Source: CAVSUZ01 sp963791885 (lineage in GTDB: Bacteria; Pseudomonadota; Alphaproteobacteria; Acetobacterales; Acetobacteraceae). Taken from it: 64,000 bases of DNA. The DNA lies in contig CAWBUL010000005.1 of NCBI GenBank assembly GCA_963791885.1, positions 806,001 through 870,000 of the forward strand. The letters are read 5' to 3'. This document shows positions 44,203-53,190 of this stretch, piece after piece; position 1 is the first letter of the stretch; each line of letters opens with the position of its first letter. A program made the translations under genes and the position numbers. Below the pieces are notes generated by a model. It saw only the letters and a program-made list of their open reading frames with translations. It made no database searches and had not been told where the DNA came from.

Positions 44203-45204
44203 ATGTCCGAGTGTCTTCGCGTCGGCGTGGTCGGGGCTGGCCACTTCGGCCGTTACCACGCGCTCAAACTGGCGCAGTGCCCGCGCGTGGTCCTGTCCGG
44301 CGTACACGACCATAACCCGACCCGTGCCGTCTCCCTCGCGCACGAAGCGGGTGCCCCGGCCCTCGATTACCCCGCCCTGCTCCACTGCTCTGATGCGGTG
44401 ATCGTGGCGGTGCCCGCGGCGGCGCACCATTCGCTCGCAGCGGAGGCACTCGATAACGGCAAGCACGTGCTGGTGGAAAAGCCGATCGCGGCGACGCTGG
44501 CCGAAGCAGACGATCTGATCGACCGCGCCGGGCGCGGGAAGCGGGTGCTGCAGGTTGGACATCTGGAGCGATTCTCTGCCGCTCACGGCGCGCTCAGCAC
44601 CCACGCTGGACGCCCTTTCTGTATCGAAGCGGCGCGCATGGGATCGTTCAAAACACGGGGTACGGATGTCTCCGTGGTGCTGGACCTGATGATCCATGAC
44701 CTGGACCTCGTGCTGATGCTGACAGAAAGCGCGGTCGAAGGCGTCGATGCGATCGGGGCGCCCGTCCTGAGCGGTCTGGATGACATCGCGAATGCACGAA
44801 TCCGCTTCGCGTCGGGGGCGGTGGCGAGCCTGACCGCGAGCCGGGTGGCGACCCGGACAGAGCGGTGGATGCGGCTATACGGAGCGGGCGGTTACGTCGC
44901 GGTGGATTTTCTGCACCGCCGTCTGGATGTGATCCGTCGCGATGGGGGGCGGGCGCTCACGACGCTGCCCGGGTTTGGTGCGCGGCGGGTGCGCTGGAAA
45001 GACCACGATGCGTTGGCGGCGGAGCAGCGCGCCTTCGTCGCTTCCATGCTCGATGGAGCACCCGTGGCAGTGGACGGCATGGCGGGGCGGCGGGCGCTGG
45101 AGGCGGCGCTGGCGGTGCAAGATGCGATTGCTCAGACCCGCGCGCGGATGACGGCGTCAGGCCTGCTGCAGCAACTCCAACACGGCATTGGCGGCGGCTT
45201 CTGA
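44203..45204 (+). CDS. Gfo/Idh/MocA family NAD(P)-dependent oxidoreductase
   Basis: 333 residues from the ATG at 44203, chosen because LRVGVVGAGHFGRYHALKLA, the Rossmann motif, follows at once; an in-frame ATG at 44167 would add 12 unconserved residues. The EKPIA motif (HVLVEKPIAAT) is clear. Family members oxidise or reduce sugars or related alcohols. Beside lpxB, a role in sugar-nucleotide or lipid A-related chemistry is plausible but inferred only from position. The last 48 bases overlap the convergent lpxB gene. Confidence 0.9.
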   Translation: MSECLRVGVVGAGHFGRYHALKLAQCPRVVLSGVHDHNPTRAVSLAHEAGAPALDYPALLHCSDAVIVAVPAAAHHSLAAEALDNGKHVLVEKPIAATLAEADDLIDRAGRGKRVLQVGHLERFSAAHGALSTHAGRPFCIEAARMGSFKTRGTDVSVVLDLMIHDLDLVLMLTESAVEGVDAIGAPVLSGLDDIANARIRFASGAVASLTASRVATRTERWMRLYGAGGYVAVDFLHRRLDVIRRDGGRALTTLPGFGARRVRWKDHDALAAEQRAFVASMLDGAPVAVDGMAGRRALEAALAVQDAIAQTRARMTASGLLQQLQHGIGGGF

Positions 45205-46299
45205 CGGAAGGGCGCCACCCGGCGGCCGGAGAGCCTGAAGCACAGGGGCGATCGCCTCCTGCTGAGCTTTAGCTTTGCCACCTTCCAGCAAGCCGGCAAT
45301 CGCGGTTGCAAGCTTGGTCGGCGTGCAATCTTGTTGTATCAGTTCAGGAATGACTTCTGATCCGGCAATCAGGTTGAGCAGAGACGCGTAGGGGACGGTT
45401 ATCAGGCGCCGAACCAATGGAGCCGAAAGCGGATTGACCCGATAGGTCACGATCATCGGCACACCCGCCATGGCGAGCTCAAGAGTGGACGTGCCCGATT
45501 TGGTGATGGCTGCTGCTGCGGCGGCGAAGGAGTCATACTTCTCCTGTTGCCCAGTGAGCAGGATCGGGCGGATGTGCCAGTTTCGGACGGCTTGGGCGAC
45601 GTGATCGGCCACAGCAGGAGCAACAGGCACCACTGGGGCCAGCGTGCGGGTCTGACTGAGACGTTCCAGCGTGGCGCCGAGAATTGGCGCAAGTCGCGCG
45701 ATCTCCGTACGGCGGCTTCCAGGCATGACAATCAGCACTGTCGCGTCAGGTGCGATATCGTGCATCTCACGAAATCGAAGCCCGTCGCCACGATCGGCAC
45801 CGCTCTCTATTACCGGATGACCGACGAACCGAGCCGGAAGGTTGTGCCGCTCGAAGAAAGCCGGCTCGAATGGCAGAAGGCAAAGCAACTGGTCCCAGAG
45901 CCCGTGGTAATGGCGCGCTCGACGTTCCCGCCAGGCCCAGATTTGTGGCGCCACATAGTGCACCCGGGTAATCCCGCTCGGCATGCGCCGGAGAAGCCGG
46001 AGTGCGAAGCCGGGGCTATCGATGGTGACCACCGCGGCGGGACGCCGGTTGGCGATATCATCGCGGGCCTGAGCCAGCCGCCGTCGCAGAAGCGGCAGGT
46101 GGGGAACGACCTCCAGAAACCCCATCAAAGCGAGGTCCTGCATAGGAAACAGGCTATCCAGCCCCTCGGCTGCCATCTCGGCTCCGCCGATGCCGGCGAA
46201 AGCGACGTCCGGCACTCGTTGGCGCAGGGCGTTCATCAAACGCGCGCCCAGTGCATCGCCGCTCTGCTCGCCGGCGACCAAATAGATCAGCAGGCTCAC
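45157..46299 (-). CDS. lpxB: Lipid-A-disaccharide synthase
   Basis: 380 residues, normal for LpxB. LVAGEQSGDALGARLMNAL opens the protein, followed by YYVAPQIWAW-type HYVAPQIWAWRERR and the UDP-sugar-binding ITKSGTSTLELAMAGVPMIVTYRV. It joins UDP-2,3-diacyl-GlcN and lipid X at the inner membrane surface. It overlaps the hisI stop by four bases (minus strand) and converges on the Gfo/Idh gene with a 48-base overlap. Confidence 0.96.
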   Translation of the reverse strand: MSLLIYLVAGEQSGDALGARLMNALRQRVPDVAFAGIGGAEMAAEGLDSLFPMQDLALMGFLEVVPHLPLLRRRLAQARDDIANRRPAAVVTIDSPGFALRLLRRMPSGITRVHYVAPQIWAWRERRARHYHGLWDQLLCLLPFEPAFFERHNLPARFVGHPVIESGADRGDGLRFREMHDIAPDATVLIVMPGSRRTEIARLAPILGATLERLSQTRTLAPVVPVAPAVADHVAQAVRNWHIRPILLTGQQEKYDSFAAAAAAITKSGTSTLELAMAGVPMIVTYRVNPLSAPLVRRLITVPYASLLNLIAGSEVIPELIQQDCTPTKLATAIAGLLEGGKAKAQQEAIAPVLQALRPPGGALPSEAAANAVLELLQQA

Positions 46300-46682
46300 G
46301 AGGCGTAGAGGGTCTCTGGCGAGATCTCGGGGGCGGCGATTTCAATAAGCGCGCCGTCGCGGGCGGCGCGGTAGAAACAGGAACGGCGCCCGGTATGGCA
46401 GGCGACGCCAGTTTGATCGACCAATAGCAGCAGAGTATCTCCGTCACAGTCGACGCGCAGTTCCACCAGATGCTGCACTTGGCCCGAGCGCTCGCCTTTT
46501 TGCCAAAGCGCATTTCGGCTGCGACTGAAATAACAGACCCGGCCCGTCTCGATCGTGCGGCTGATCGCCTCGAGGTTCATCCACGCGAGCATCAACACTT
46601 CACCGGTATCGTGCTGCTGGGCAATCGCTGGAACCAGTCCCGCCTGATCAAACCGGATTGCATCCAGCACCGGATGGGTCAT
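46296..46682 (-). CDS. hisI: Phosphoribosyl-AMP cyclohydrolase
   Basis: 128 residues. The characteristic TGEVLMLAWMNLEAISRTI is followed by metal-binding DCDGDTLLLLVDQ and GVACHTGRRSCFYR. It hydrolyses the ring of phosphoribosyl-AMP in histidine biosynthesis. It stands alone here, without other his genes, between lpxB and the small frameshifted gene. Confidence 0.95.
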   Translation of the reverse strand: MTHPVLDAIRFDQAGLVPAIAQQHDTGEVLMLAWMNLEAISRTIETGRVCYFSRSRNALWQKGERSGQVQHLVELRVDCDGDTLLLLVDQTGVACHTGRRSCFYRAARDGALIEIAAPEISPETLYAS

Positions 46683-46694
46683 CTAGGTGCGAAT

Positions 46695-47026
46695 TTAAGC
46701 AACCGCAAAAAGATCGACCTTCCAACCGGCCTTGGACAAGACACGGTGCAACTCGGCGGTGAATCGCCGGGTGGCTTCCATCCCGCCGCTGCGAGGCCAT
46801 AGTTTTCCGGTGAAGTGCCGTGCCAGGAGATCGAGGAGCAATTCGCATTCCACCTTGTCGAGCCCCCGTCCGGCGGGATCTCGCCATAATACGAGTTTAG
46901 CTCATCTGTCAGAGCCGGATCGCTTTCGATGATCTCGCGTAAAGCATCGTTCGAGGGCGGAATGAGGTGGCGTCGCTCCAACTCCCACCGACAGGATGCC
47001 AAAGCGGAAGGTAGTAAAGTATTCAA
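46695..47026 (-). CDS. Hypothetical protein, about 110 residues, broken in a G run near 46860
   Basis: The N-terminal half starts with TTG at 47026 (GGAG seven bases before it) and reads ALREIIESDPALTDELNSYY, then GEIPPDGG. Read straight, it continues to 46679 with poor composition. If the five-G run were six G, the frame continues as LDKVECELLLDLLARHFTGK, then LWPRSGGMEATRRFTAELHR and a stop at 46695-46697, clearly protein-like and helical. No family name is recognised. It lies directly upstream of hisI and downstream of hemW on the same strand. Confidence 0.6.
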
Positions 47027-47136
47027 TGATTTCTCCGTTACCCGGATTTTTCGCGACTGAAGAGCCGCCCCCGTTCAAGGGCGCGGATATAGGTAACCCT
47101 GCATGGTCCGTCCAGGGGGCGCAACGAAATGGTTTT

Positions 47137-48285
47137 TCACAACACCAGACATGCAAGCAGTGCATCCAATCGCAATCGCCCTTGCTCCGAGGTCCTCAAG
47201 CAGTGTTCATCCCAGACGACATAGCCCTCTTCCGACGCGTATCGGAGCATGGCCGAGTCGAGTGCGTCCGATAGGTGTATTCCGGTTCTTGCTAAAAATC
47301 GCCCAGCTTCGATGCCTTCGTTCAATCGGAGACCCATCAAGAGCATCTCGCGGGCTCGCTCGCGGCTGCTCAGAGGACGCTCCTCAGTCATGCCGTGACC
47401 AAGCTCCTCGACCCGGGCGGCCCAGGGTTCGGGTGCGCGATGGCGTCGGGTTTCGACCAGCACGCCGTCAAGGGTCAGCCTCCCGTGTGCGCCTGGCCCG
47501 ATGCCCGCATAGTCGCCATAACGCCAATACGCGAGATTGTGCCGGCTCTCCTGTCCCAGGCGAGCATAATTCGAAATCTCATACTGTTGCAAACCAAATT
47601 TATATGCCTCCTCAGCGGTGGCGTTATACAGCCGGGCAGCAAGGTCTGGGTCGGGCAGGAAGAACTCGCCGCGACGGTAACGTTGCTCGAACGTCGTGCC
47701 CGATTCGATTGTTAATTGATAAAGGGAAAGATGGCCCGCGGCGTGGCTTAAGGCCGACCGAAGCTCCGCGCGCCACGCCTCCTCAGTCTGCCCTGGGCGC
47801 GCGTAAATGAGATCAAACGACACGCGGGGAAAGGTCTTTTGGGCAAGCTCAAATGCACGGAGGGCTTGCTCCGTCGAATGCTGGCGACCCAGGAAAGCCA
47901 GCGCCGCCGGATCGAGTGCCTGCACACCGAGGGAAACGCGGTTCACACCGGCGCGGCGGAAATCCTTCAGCCGCAAAGCCTCGACGCTCGTTGGGTTGGC
48001 TTCCAGGGTAATCTCGAGATCCGCTTGGGGGTCGAAGACTGTCGTGGCCTGATCGACCAGATCGCCCACGGTTGTCGGCTCCATCAGGCTTGGGGTGCCT
48101 CCACCGAAAAAAATGGATCCCAACGGGCGGCGACCAAGGCGCTCTGCCTCCCACGCAAGCTCCGTCCGCAGGGCGGAGGAAAAGCGAGACTGATCAATCC
48201 GGTCTCGAACATGCGAATTGAAGTCGCAATAGGGGCACTTGGCGAGACAGAACGGCCAATGGATATAAAGGGCTAACGGTTCCAC
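47137..48285 (-). CDS. hemW: Radical SAM family heme chaperone HemW
   Basis: 382 residues from the GTG at 48285. The SAM-cluster motif CLAKCPYCDFNSH (CxxxCxxC) lies near residue 11, followed by GGGTPSLM and the HemW-type HNLAYWRYGDYAGIGPGAHGR. HemW binds heme and is thought to insert it into respiratory enzymes; older annotation calls it oxygen-independent coproporphyrinogen oxidase. It lacks the longer N-terminal Cys set of true HemN. The frame is open upstream but that part lies across the divergent YbaK-like gene, 18 bases away. Confidence 0.93.
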   Translation of the reverse strand: MEPLALYIHWPFCLAKCPYCDFNSHVRDRIDQSRFSSALRTELAWEAERLGRRPLGSIFFGGGTPSLMEPTTVGDLVDQATTVFDPQADLEITLEANPTSVEALRLKDFRRAGVNRVSLGVQALDPAALAFLGRQHSTEQALRAFELAQKTFPRVSFDLIYARPGQTEEAWRAELRSALSHAAGHLSLYQLTIESGTTFEQRYRRGEFFLPDPDLAARLYNATAEEAYKFGLQQYEISNYARLGQESRHNLAYWRYGDYAGIGPGAHGRLTLDGVLVETRRHRAPEPWAARVEELGHGMTEERPLSSRERAREMLLMGLRLNEGIEAGRFLARTGIHLSDALDSAMLRYASEEGYVVWDEHCLRTSEQGRLRLDALLACLVL

Positions 48286-48303
48286 ACCCAAGAGATAGGA
48301 CCA

Positions 48304-48792
48304 ATGCCGCCTTCCGACATGGTCGCAGAAAGCACTTCGGTGCAGCGGGTCCGCGCCGCGCTGGTCGCGGCCGGCCATCCGGACACGATCCTCTCCTTTC
48401 CCGAGAGCACCCGAACGGCGGAAGAGGCCGCGCGTGCCGTCGGATGTTCGGTGGCCCAAATCGCTAAATCGATCGTTTTCCGGGCGACAAATAGGGCAGC
48501 CGTTGTCGTCACGTCCGGCGCGAACAGAGTGGATCCCGCCAAGGCTGCGGAAGCACTCGGAACCAGCTTGGCCCGCGCCGACGCCGACTGGGTGCGATCT
48601 GCGACAGGCTTCGCGGTGGGAGGGGTCTCGCCCGTCGGGCATCTCAGCCCGCCGATTATCCTGATAGACGCTGATTTGCTCTCGCTGGACCCGATCTGGG
48701 CGGCAGCAGGAACGCCGCGCCATGTATTCCGGACGTCGGCCGCTGAACTGTGCCGTATGACAGGAGGACGTGTGGCTGACGTGCGGGCCTGA
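48304..48792 (+). CDS. YbaK/EbsC family aminoacyl-tRNA deacylase
   Basis: 162 residues, single YbaK-like domain: AEEAARAVGCSVAQIAKSIVFR with the catalytic-type lysine region, VVTSGANRVDPAKAAEALG, and VGGVSPVGHLSPPIILIDADL. Relatives (YbaK, ProXp) clear mischarged Cys-tRNA-Pro or Ala-tRNA-Pro. It is divergent from hemW with only 18 bases between starts. Confidence 0.92.
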   Translation: MPPSDMVAESTSVQRVRAALVAAGHPDTILSFPESTRTAEEAARAVGCSVAQIAKSIVFRATNRAAVVVTSGANRVDPAKAAEALGTSLARADADWVRSATGFAVGGVSPVGHLSPPIILIDADLLSLDPIWAAAGTPRHVFRTSAAELCRMTGGRVADVRA

Positions 48793-48798
48793 TCGGGT

Positions 48799-49236
48799 TC
48801 AACCCGAACTTCCCCACTCCTCCTTCAGCTGTTCCCGCAAGGCTTCCAACCGGCTCCGCCGCAGGCGATCTGTGAAAGTCATGAGGGCCTGGAGGATAAT
48901 CGGGGCCACTTCCGCCAACGCCCATCCCGCCCCGCCCGCAACCCAGGTTCGCACCAGCGTAGTGGGATTGAGAGCCAGCGAGAGCGCGGCGCTCATGTCA
49001 CCACTCCCGCTCCACAGGGTGTGGACAGGCGCGATGCCACTCGCCGCACTAAAGAGAAAGGCGGCGCGCGCCCGCGGCTTTCCGGGATCGCGGTCAAACA
49101 GGGCAGCGGCAATAGCCGGTCCCAGGAAGCTGGCCAGAAGCATTGCCAGGCTTGGGGCTAAGGCGACAAGCGCGCCGCAGAGCAGGCCCTGCAGCCAAAT
49201 CAGCGAGGGAAGGCGATGTCGGGCTGGCGCCGTCAT
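48799..49236 (-). CDS. Small membrane protein coupled to the pseudokinase gene
   Basis: 145 residues with two to three hydrophobic stretches (about 12-48, 57-75, 95-117), then a charged C-terminal helix RLRRSRLEALREQLKEEW. No family is recognised. Its ATG overlaps the stop of the upstream kinase-like gene by four bases, so the two are translationally coupled and probably work together at the inner membrane. It ends seven bases before the convergent YbaK-like stop. Confidence 0.72.
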   Translation of the reverse strand: MTAPARHRLPSLIWLQGLLCGALVALAPSLAMLLASFLGPAIAAALFDRDPGKPRARAAFLFSAASGIAPVHTLWSGSGDMSAALSLALNPTTLVRTWVAGGAGWALAEVAPIILQALMTFTDRLRRSRLEALREQLKEEWGSSG

Positions 49237-51170
49237 CCAAGGGCCGTCCAGGCGAGAGAGAAGGCGAGTGTTGCGAGCCCGATACCTGTTGCAATCTCAT
49301 GGCCCCAGCGTCGAGCCTGGTTTATCCGCCGCCCTTGAGCTGTCTCGCTTTCGTTCAGCATCACCTCGATGCTGACGAGCGTCTGGGCGGCCTGAATGGC
49401 TTCCCGGGAATCGGTGGCCATCTCTTTGGGATCGCGAACGATTGCCAGCATCGGCGCGAGCATGCCGGCTTCCGCGAGCTCGCTGAGCCTCGCCTCCATT
49501 CTGGCGCGGCGACTTTTCGCCCGAACCGTGATCAGGCCAGGAGCGGCGGCAAGCCACCGCGCCACGTTTGGCACCGGACCGGTGTTCCAACGCGTTTGCA
49601 GGCGCGCCAGCAGCGAGAGTTGGGCGCTAGGGGTCGCGTAACTGGCCACCGAGACTTCCTCCTCCGATTCGCGTTCGGATCGTGCTGCCAGGAACGCGGT
49701 CATATGAGCATCGATCGGAAGCGGTGCGGCGCGCTCCTGGGCGGCCTGCCGTTCGAGCGCAGGCAGAAGGTCGGATGGGCGGGATACCCAGGCACCTCCC
49801 AATAAGGGACTGGCACAGGGCTGGAGTGGGTTCAGCATATACATCAGGCGCTCCAGCCCCCCGGTTCCGCCGGCCAGATTGAGCCATCCGCGGTATCGAC
49901 GAGCCTCACTACGCAGAAGGGGCGTGTCGGCGCGATCAGGACGCATCCCGGCCCAGGTACCGATCGCCTCCATGTCGGTGAGTTCGACCAGGCGGTCCGC
50001 CGTCTCCTTGTCTGTGGCGGACGCAAGAGCCCAGCCGAGGCCGTCGGGCCACAGTGCGAGGCCGCGCCAGCAAAGCGGAGCCAGCGGGTCGAGAACGGTG
50101 ACCGCCGGCATGGCAGTCATGGCGTTGCCACGCGCATCTGCGGCATCGCCGGGGCGCAATCGCACCGCATCGTCGAGCCTGGCCGCCAGGGTCGGCTCGC
50201 CCAGTGACCGGCGGAGCCACGTGTCGGCCAGGCCGGCGCGCAAGGCCCGCAGCCCGGCATCAGGAGCGAGGGCGACCGATAGCGCCAGCGTAGGTGTGTT
50301 CCAGGCTTGAATGCCACCAAGTTCGAGAGGCTTCGGTGCGCGGCGCAACGGCCGCGTGGCCACCCGGCGTGCTCGGGCACTCCATGGTTCGGTCAGAAGC
50401 GCGGGTGGCGTCCGATGTTCAGGGTCTTCCGCCAGCATGCCTCGGACCAGATCGGCCAGGGCCTGAGGCAAGCGAAATCCCTCAGCGAGTGCGTCGAAGC
50501 TGCCGAGTTCCAGTTTACGCCGGATGATTTCCCGATCGTCCAGACCCGAAAGCGGCACGCGGCCCAGAGCAAGGCTGAGAAGAAGAACCCCGAGGGAGTA
50601 CACATCATCGGCAATGGTGCCATCGCCCCGGCCCGCTGGCATGCACATCGCACTTGCGGGAGATTCGAACACCAATGGCTGGTGCATGGCCGGCGGAGCG
50701 CCCCAGGCGAAGCCTAGCGTGACACCCCCCGGAACGACATAGACATTGTCGGGGCGGATCGCGCGATGGGTCAGGCCGCGTGCAGCAAGCCTGTCGAGAG
50801 TTCGGGCGGCGGGACGCAGTACCCGATCCAACAGCTCGGCTTCCCCCCACGCCCGCGCTGCCCCGCCGATTGGGGGGCCAGGGGGGGACGGCGTGATCAG
50901 AAACAAGGCTCCTTCTCCGTTCCGCGTGAAACCTGTTCCGCGCGCGATCGGGTTCAGGATGCCATCGACAGGTGTGCTGAGCGCGTGCAAGGCTTGCGCA
51001 CGAGCAGGAAATCGCCTGTGGACCTTCAGCGCAATCAAGGACCCCAGAGCGCTGGTTTTGTCGGTCGCCACGAATGCGTCCAACCCTCCTCCTGCGCCTG
51101 GGACGGGCTGTTCCAGATCAACGACGAAGCGGCCGGCGATGAGTGGGGGGTCGGAAACCGCGGCGCACAT
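49233..51170 (-). CDS. Large protein with Ser/Thr-kinase-like fold lacking catalytic Asp residues; C-terminal membrane anchor
   Basis: 645 residues. Kinase-fold landmarks are visible in order: a lysine in LIALKV (Lys49, VAIK position), HRAIRPDN at 135-142 in place of HRDxKPxN, TLGFAWG at 151-157 where DFG is expected, DDVYSLGVLLL at 188-198, and EDPEHRT with the late conserved Arg near 253. The catalytic Asp of HRD is Ala137 and the DFG Asp is not evident, so it looks like a pseudokinase. A middle region with WRGLALWPDG is unassigned. The extreme C-terminus (GIGLATLAFSLAWTALG) is one membrane helix, as in a tail-anchored protein. It is coupled to the small membrane protein and lies upstream of the min operon on the same strand. 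Confidence 0.82.
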   Translation of the reverse strand: MCAAVSDPPLIAGRFVVDLEQPVPGAGGGLDAFVATDKTSALGSLIALKVHRRFPARAQALHALSTPVDGILNPIARGTGFTRNGEGALFLITPSPPGPPIGGAARAWGEAELLDRVLRPAARTLDRLAARGLTHRAIRPDNVYVVPGGVTLGFAWGAPPAMHQPLVFESPASAMCMPAGRGDGTIADDVYSLGVLLLSLALGRVPLSGLDDREIIRRKLELGSFDALAEGFRLPQALADLVRGMLAEDPEHRTPPALLTEPWSARARRVATRPLRRAPKPLELGGIQAWNTPTLALSVALAPDAGLRALRAGLADTWLRRSLGEPTLAARLDDAVRLRPGDAADARGNAMTAMPAVTVLDPLAPLCWRGLALWPDGLGWALASATDKETADRLVELTDMEAIGTWAGMRPDRADTPLLRSEARRYRGWLNLAGGTGGLERLMYMLNPLQPCASPLLGGAWVSRPSDLLPALERQAAQERAAPLPIDAHMTAFLAARSERESEEEVSVASYATPSAQLSLLARLQTRWNTGPVPNVARWLAAAPGLITVRAKSRRARMEARLSELAEAGMLAPMLAIVRDPKEMATDSREAIQAAQTLVSIEVMLNESETAQGRRINQARRWGHEIATGIGLATLAFSLAWTALG

Positions 51171-51303
51171 GATTGCACCGCTTCATTACGGCTGGACGGT
51201 TAAGAAACTCTTGTCTGGCCCGCTGTTTAGGGCTGCACAGCCACTGTTGGTGTGTGCATCACGGCACCGCCCTGTATGGGCGGATTCGGACGCGCGTGAG
51301 CTC

Positions 51304-51570
51304 TCAGGCGGGCGCAGTGGAGGGAACCAGGCCAGGAACCTCCACATCGATTTCCAGGGTAGAGATGGGATCGCCCCGATCCAGCTTGATCTGGACCTTG
51401 TCGCGTTCCACGGTGACGTGCTTGGCGATGACCGCCAGAATCTCTTCCTGGAGTATGGCGATCAGGTCGGACCCGCCGACCATGACGCGTTCATGGGCAA
51501 GTAAAATCTGCAGACGCTCACGCGCGATGGGCGCCGATTCCCGTCGTCGGAAGAGAGTCAGTAAGCTCAT
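51304..51570 (-). CDS. minE: Cell division topological specificity factor MinE
   Basis: 88 residues. The N-terminus SLLTLFRRRESAPIARERL provides the membrane-targeting and MinD-binding part, and AVIAKHVTVERDKVQIKLDR matches the C-terminal dimerisation domain. MinE drives MinD oscillation that positions the Z-ring. Its start overlaps the minD stop by four bases. Confidence 0.95.
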   Translation of the reverse strand: MSLLTLFRRRESAPIARERLQILLAHERVMVGGSDLIAILQEEILAVIAKHVTVERDKVQIKLDRGDPISTLEIDVEVPGLVPSTAPA

Positions 51571-52385
51571 GCGACGGCCCTCCGGCCGAACAGGCGTTCG
51601 ATGAAGCCGCGCCGTTCCGCGGGCAGGGTCACGTGGATCTGCTCGCCTTTCAGACGCCGCGCTGCCTCGGCATAGGCTTTGGCGGGAGCTGATGAGGGGT
51701 TGCTGAGCGTCACCGGCGACCCAAGGTTCGACGCGCGAAGCACGTCCTGGCTCTCCGGGATGATGCCAAGAAGCGGGATGGAAAGAATTTCCAGCACGTC
51801 TTCCGTCTTCAACATCTCACCGCGCTGAGCACGACCTGTGTCGTAGCGGGTGAGCAGAAGGTGCTTCGCGACCTTCTGGCCCTTTTCCGCGCGCTCGGTC
51901 TTCGAATCGAGCAGACCGATGATGCGATCTAAGTCGCGGACGGAGGAGACCTCAGCATTTGTGACGACCACGGCCGTATCGGCGTGACGCATCGCCATCA
52001 CTGCGCCCTTCTCAATGCCCGCCGGGCTGTCGCAGATGATCCAGTCGAATTTTTCGCGCAATTCGTCAATGACCCGCTGCACACCCTCGGGCGTGAGGGC
52101 ATCCTTGTCCCTCGTCTGGGAGGCCGGGAGCAGGGCCAGATTCTCCAAGCGCTTGTCACGGATGAGCGCCTGGGCAAGCTTGGCGTCGCCCTGCACCACA
52201 TTGATCAGATCGAATACGACCCGGCGCTCAGCGCCCATGACCAGGTCGAGGTTTCGCAGCCCGACGTCGAAATCGACGACGGCCACCAATTCGCCCGCCT
52301 GCGCCAGTGCGGCGCCTAGCGCTGCGGTGGAGGTTGTTTTTCCTACTCCCCCTTTGCCCGATGTCACGACGACGACATGCGCCAT
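51567..52385 (-). CDS. minD: Septum site-determining protein MinD
   Basis: 272 residues with deviant Walker A SGKGGVGKTTST at 9-20 and DFDVGLRNLDLVMGAERR. The C-terminal RGFIERLFGRR forms the membrane-targeting amphipathic helix. It is the membrane ATPase that carries MinC to the poles. It lies 16 bases downstream of minC. Confidence 0.97.
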   Translation of the reverse strand: MAHVVVVTSGKGGVGKTTSTAALGAALAQAGELVAVVDFDVGLRNLDLVMGAERRVVFDLINVVQGDAKLAQALIRDKRLENLALLPASQTRDKDALTPEGVQRVIDELREKFDWIICDSPAGIEKGAVMAMRHADTAVVVTNAEVSSVRDLDRIIGLLDSKTERAEKGQKVAKHLLLTRYDTGRAQRGEMLKTEDVLEILSIPLLGIIPESQDVLRASNLGSPVTLSNPSSAPAKAYAEAARRLKGEQIHVTLPAERRGFIERLFGRRAVA

Positions 52386-52401
52386 GGCTACTTCCTTTCG
52401 C

Positions 52402-53190
52402 TCAATCCAATGCGGCGATGATCATTGTCTCGGCCTCGAGCCGCGCCTGGGCAGATTTGCCATGCAGTGCGGGATCGATATCCTCCGCCGTGCGATAGAC
52501 ACCCTCAATCGCCAGGAGCTCAGCTTCGAGCTTGCGACAAAAAATGCGGGCTCCTCCACTGCCGGATAACCCTGCGATGGCTCGGCCTCGCAGGGCGCCG
52601 TAAACATGGATCGAGCCTCCTGCGATGATTTCCGCTCCCCACGCCACCGGTCCAACCACTGTCACATCACCGGCTTCATGTACAATCGATTGCCCGGAGC
52701 GAATTGGCTGATCGAGAATCAAATTCGAGGCTGCCGAGACCGCTGCGGCGGCGCTTCGCCGAGGATCGTCCGGTATCTGCACCTCTCTCGTGCCATTTTT
52801 TGCCCCCGTCGCGAGCGGGCCGCCCCAGCGTTCGATGCCCCGCCAGCTTGGGTGAGCGCCTTCCGTGCCGATGATCCGAATTCCACGGCCGGCAATGGCA
52901 CCGACTAGATCACCAACATCGGTCTCCTCGCGGGGCAGTCCGGCCAGATCAAGGATGACGGGCCGAGAGTCGAAGAACGAGGGCGCGCGCGCAATCTGTG
53001 CGTCGAGCGCAGCCATCCAATCGGCCAGTGGCTGTTCGGGCGCCAGGACGAGAGCCATGAAAGAACGGCCACGGACGCGCAGCGCAGGCAGCGAACTCGG
53101 CAGCAGACACAGTACCGGGGCTAGCGCGCGCTGCCGCACGGGGTCAATGCGAATGATCGCTTGCTTGTGTAAGGCATCGGTGCTTGCCAT
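52402..53190 (-). CDS. minC: Septum site-determining protein MinC
   Basis: 262 residues from the ATG at 53190, chosen because the N-terminal domain follows; the frame is open for 276 more bases upstream with poor composition. The C-terminal domain (SIVHEAGDVTVVGPVAWGAE, IIAGGSIHVYGALRGRAIAG) with its beta-helix repeats is diagnostic. MinC inhibits FtsZ polymerisation away from midcell, so it works on the FtsZ encoded in this window. First gene of the minCDE operon. Confidence 0.94.
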   Translation of the reverse strand: MASTDALHKQAIIRIDPVRQRALAPVLCLLPSSLPALRVRGRSFMALVLAPEQPLADWMAALDAQIARAPSFFDSRPVILDLAGLPREETDVGDLVGAIAGRGIRIIGTEGAHPSWRGIERWGGPLATGAKNGTREVQIPDDPRRSAAAAVSAASNLILDQPIRSGQSIVHEAGDVTVVGPVAWGAEIIAGGSIHVYGALRGRAIAGLSGSGGARIFCRKLEAELLAIEGVYRTAEDIDPALHGKSAQARLEAETMIIAALD

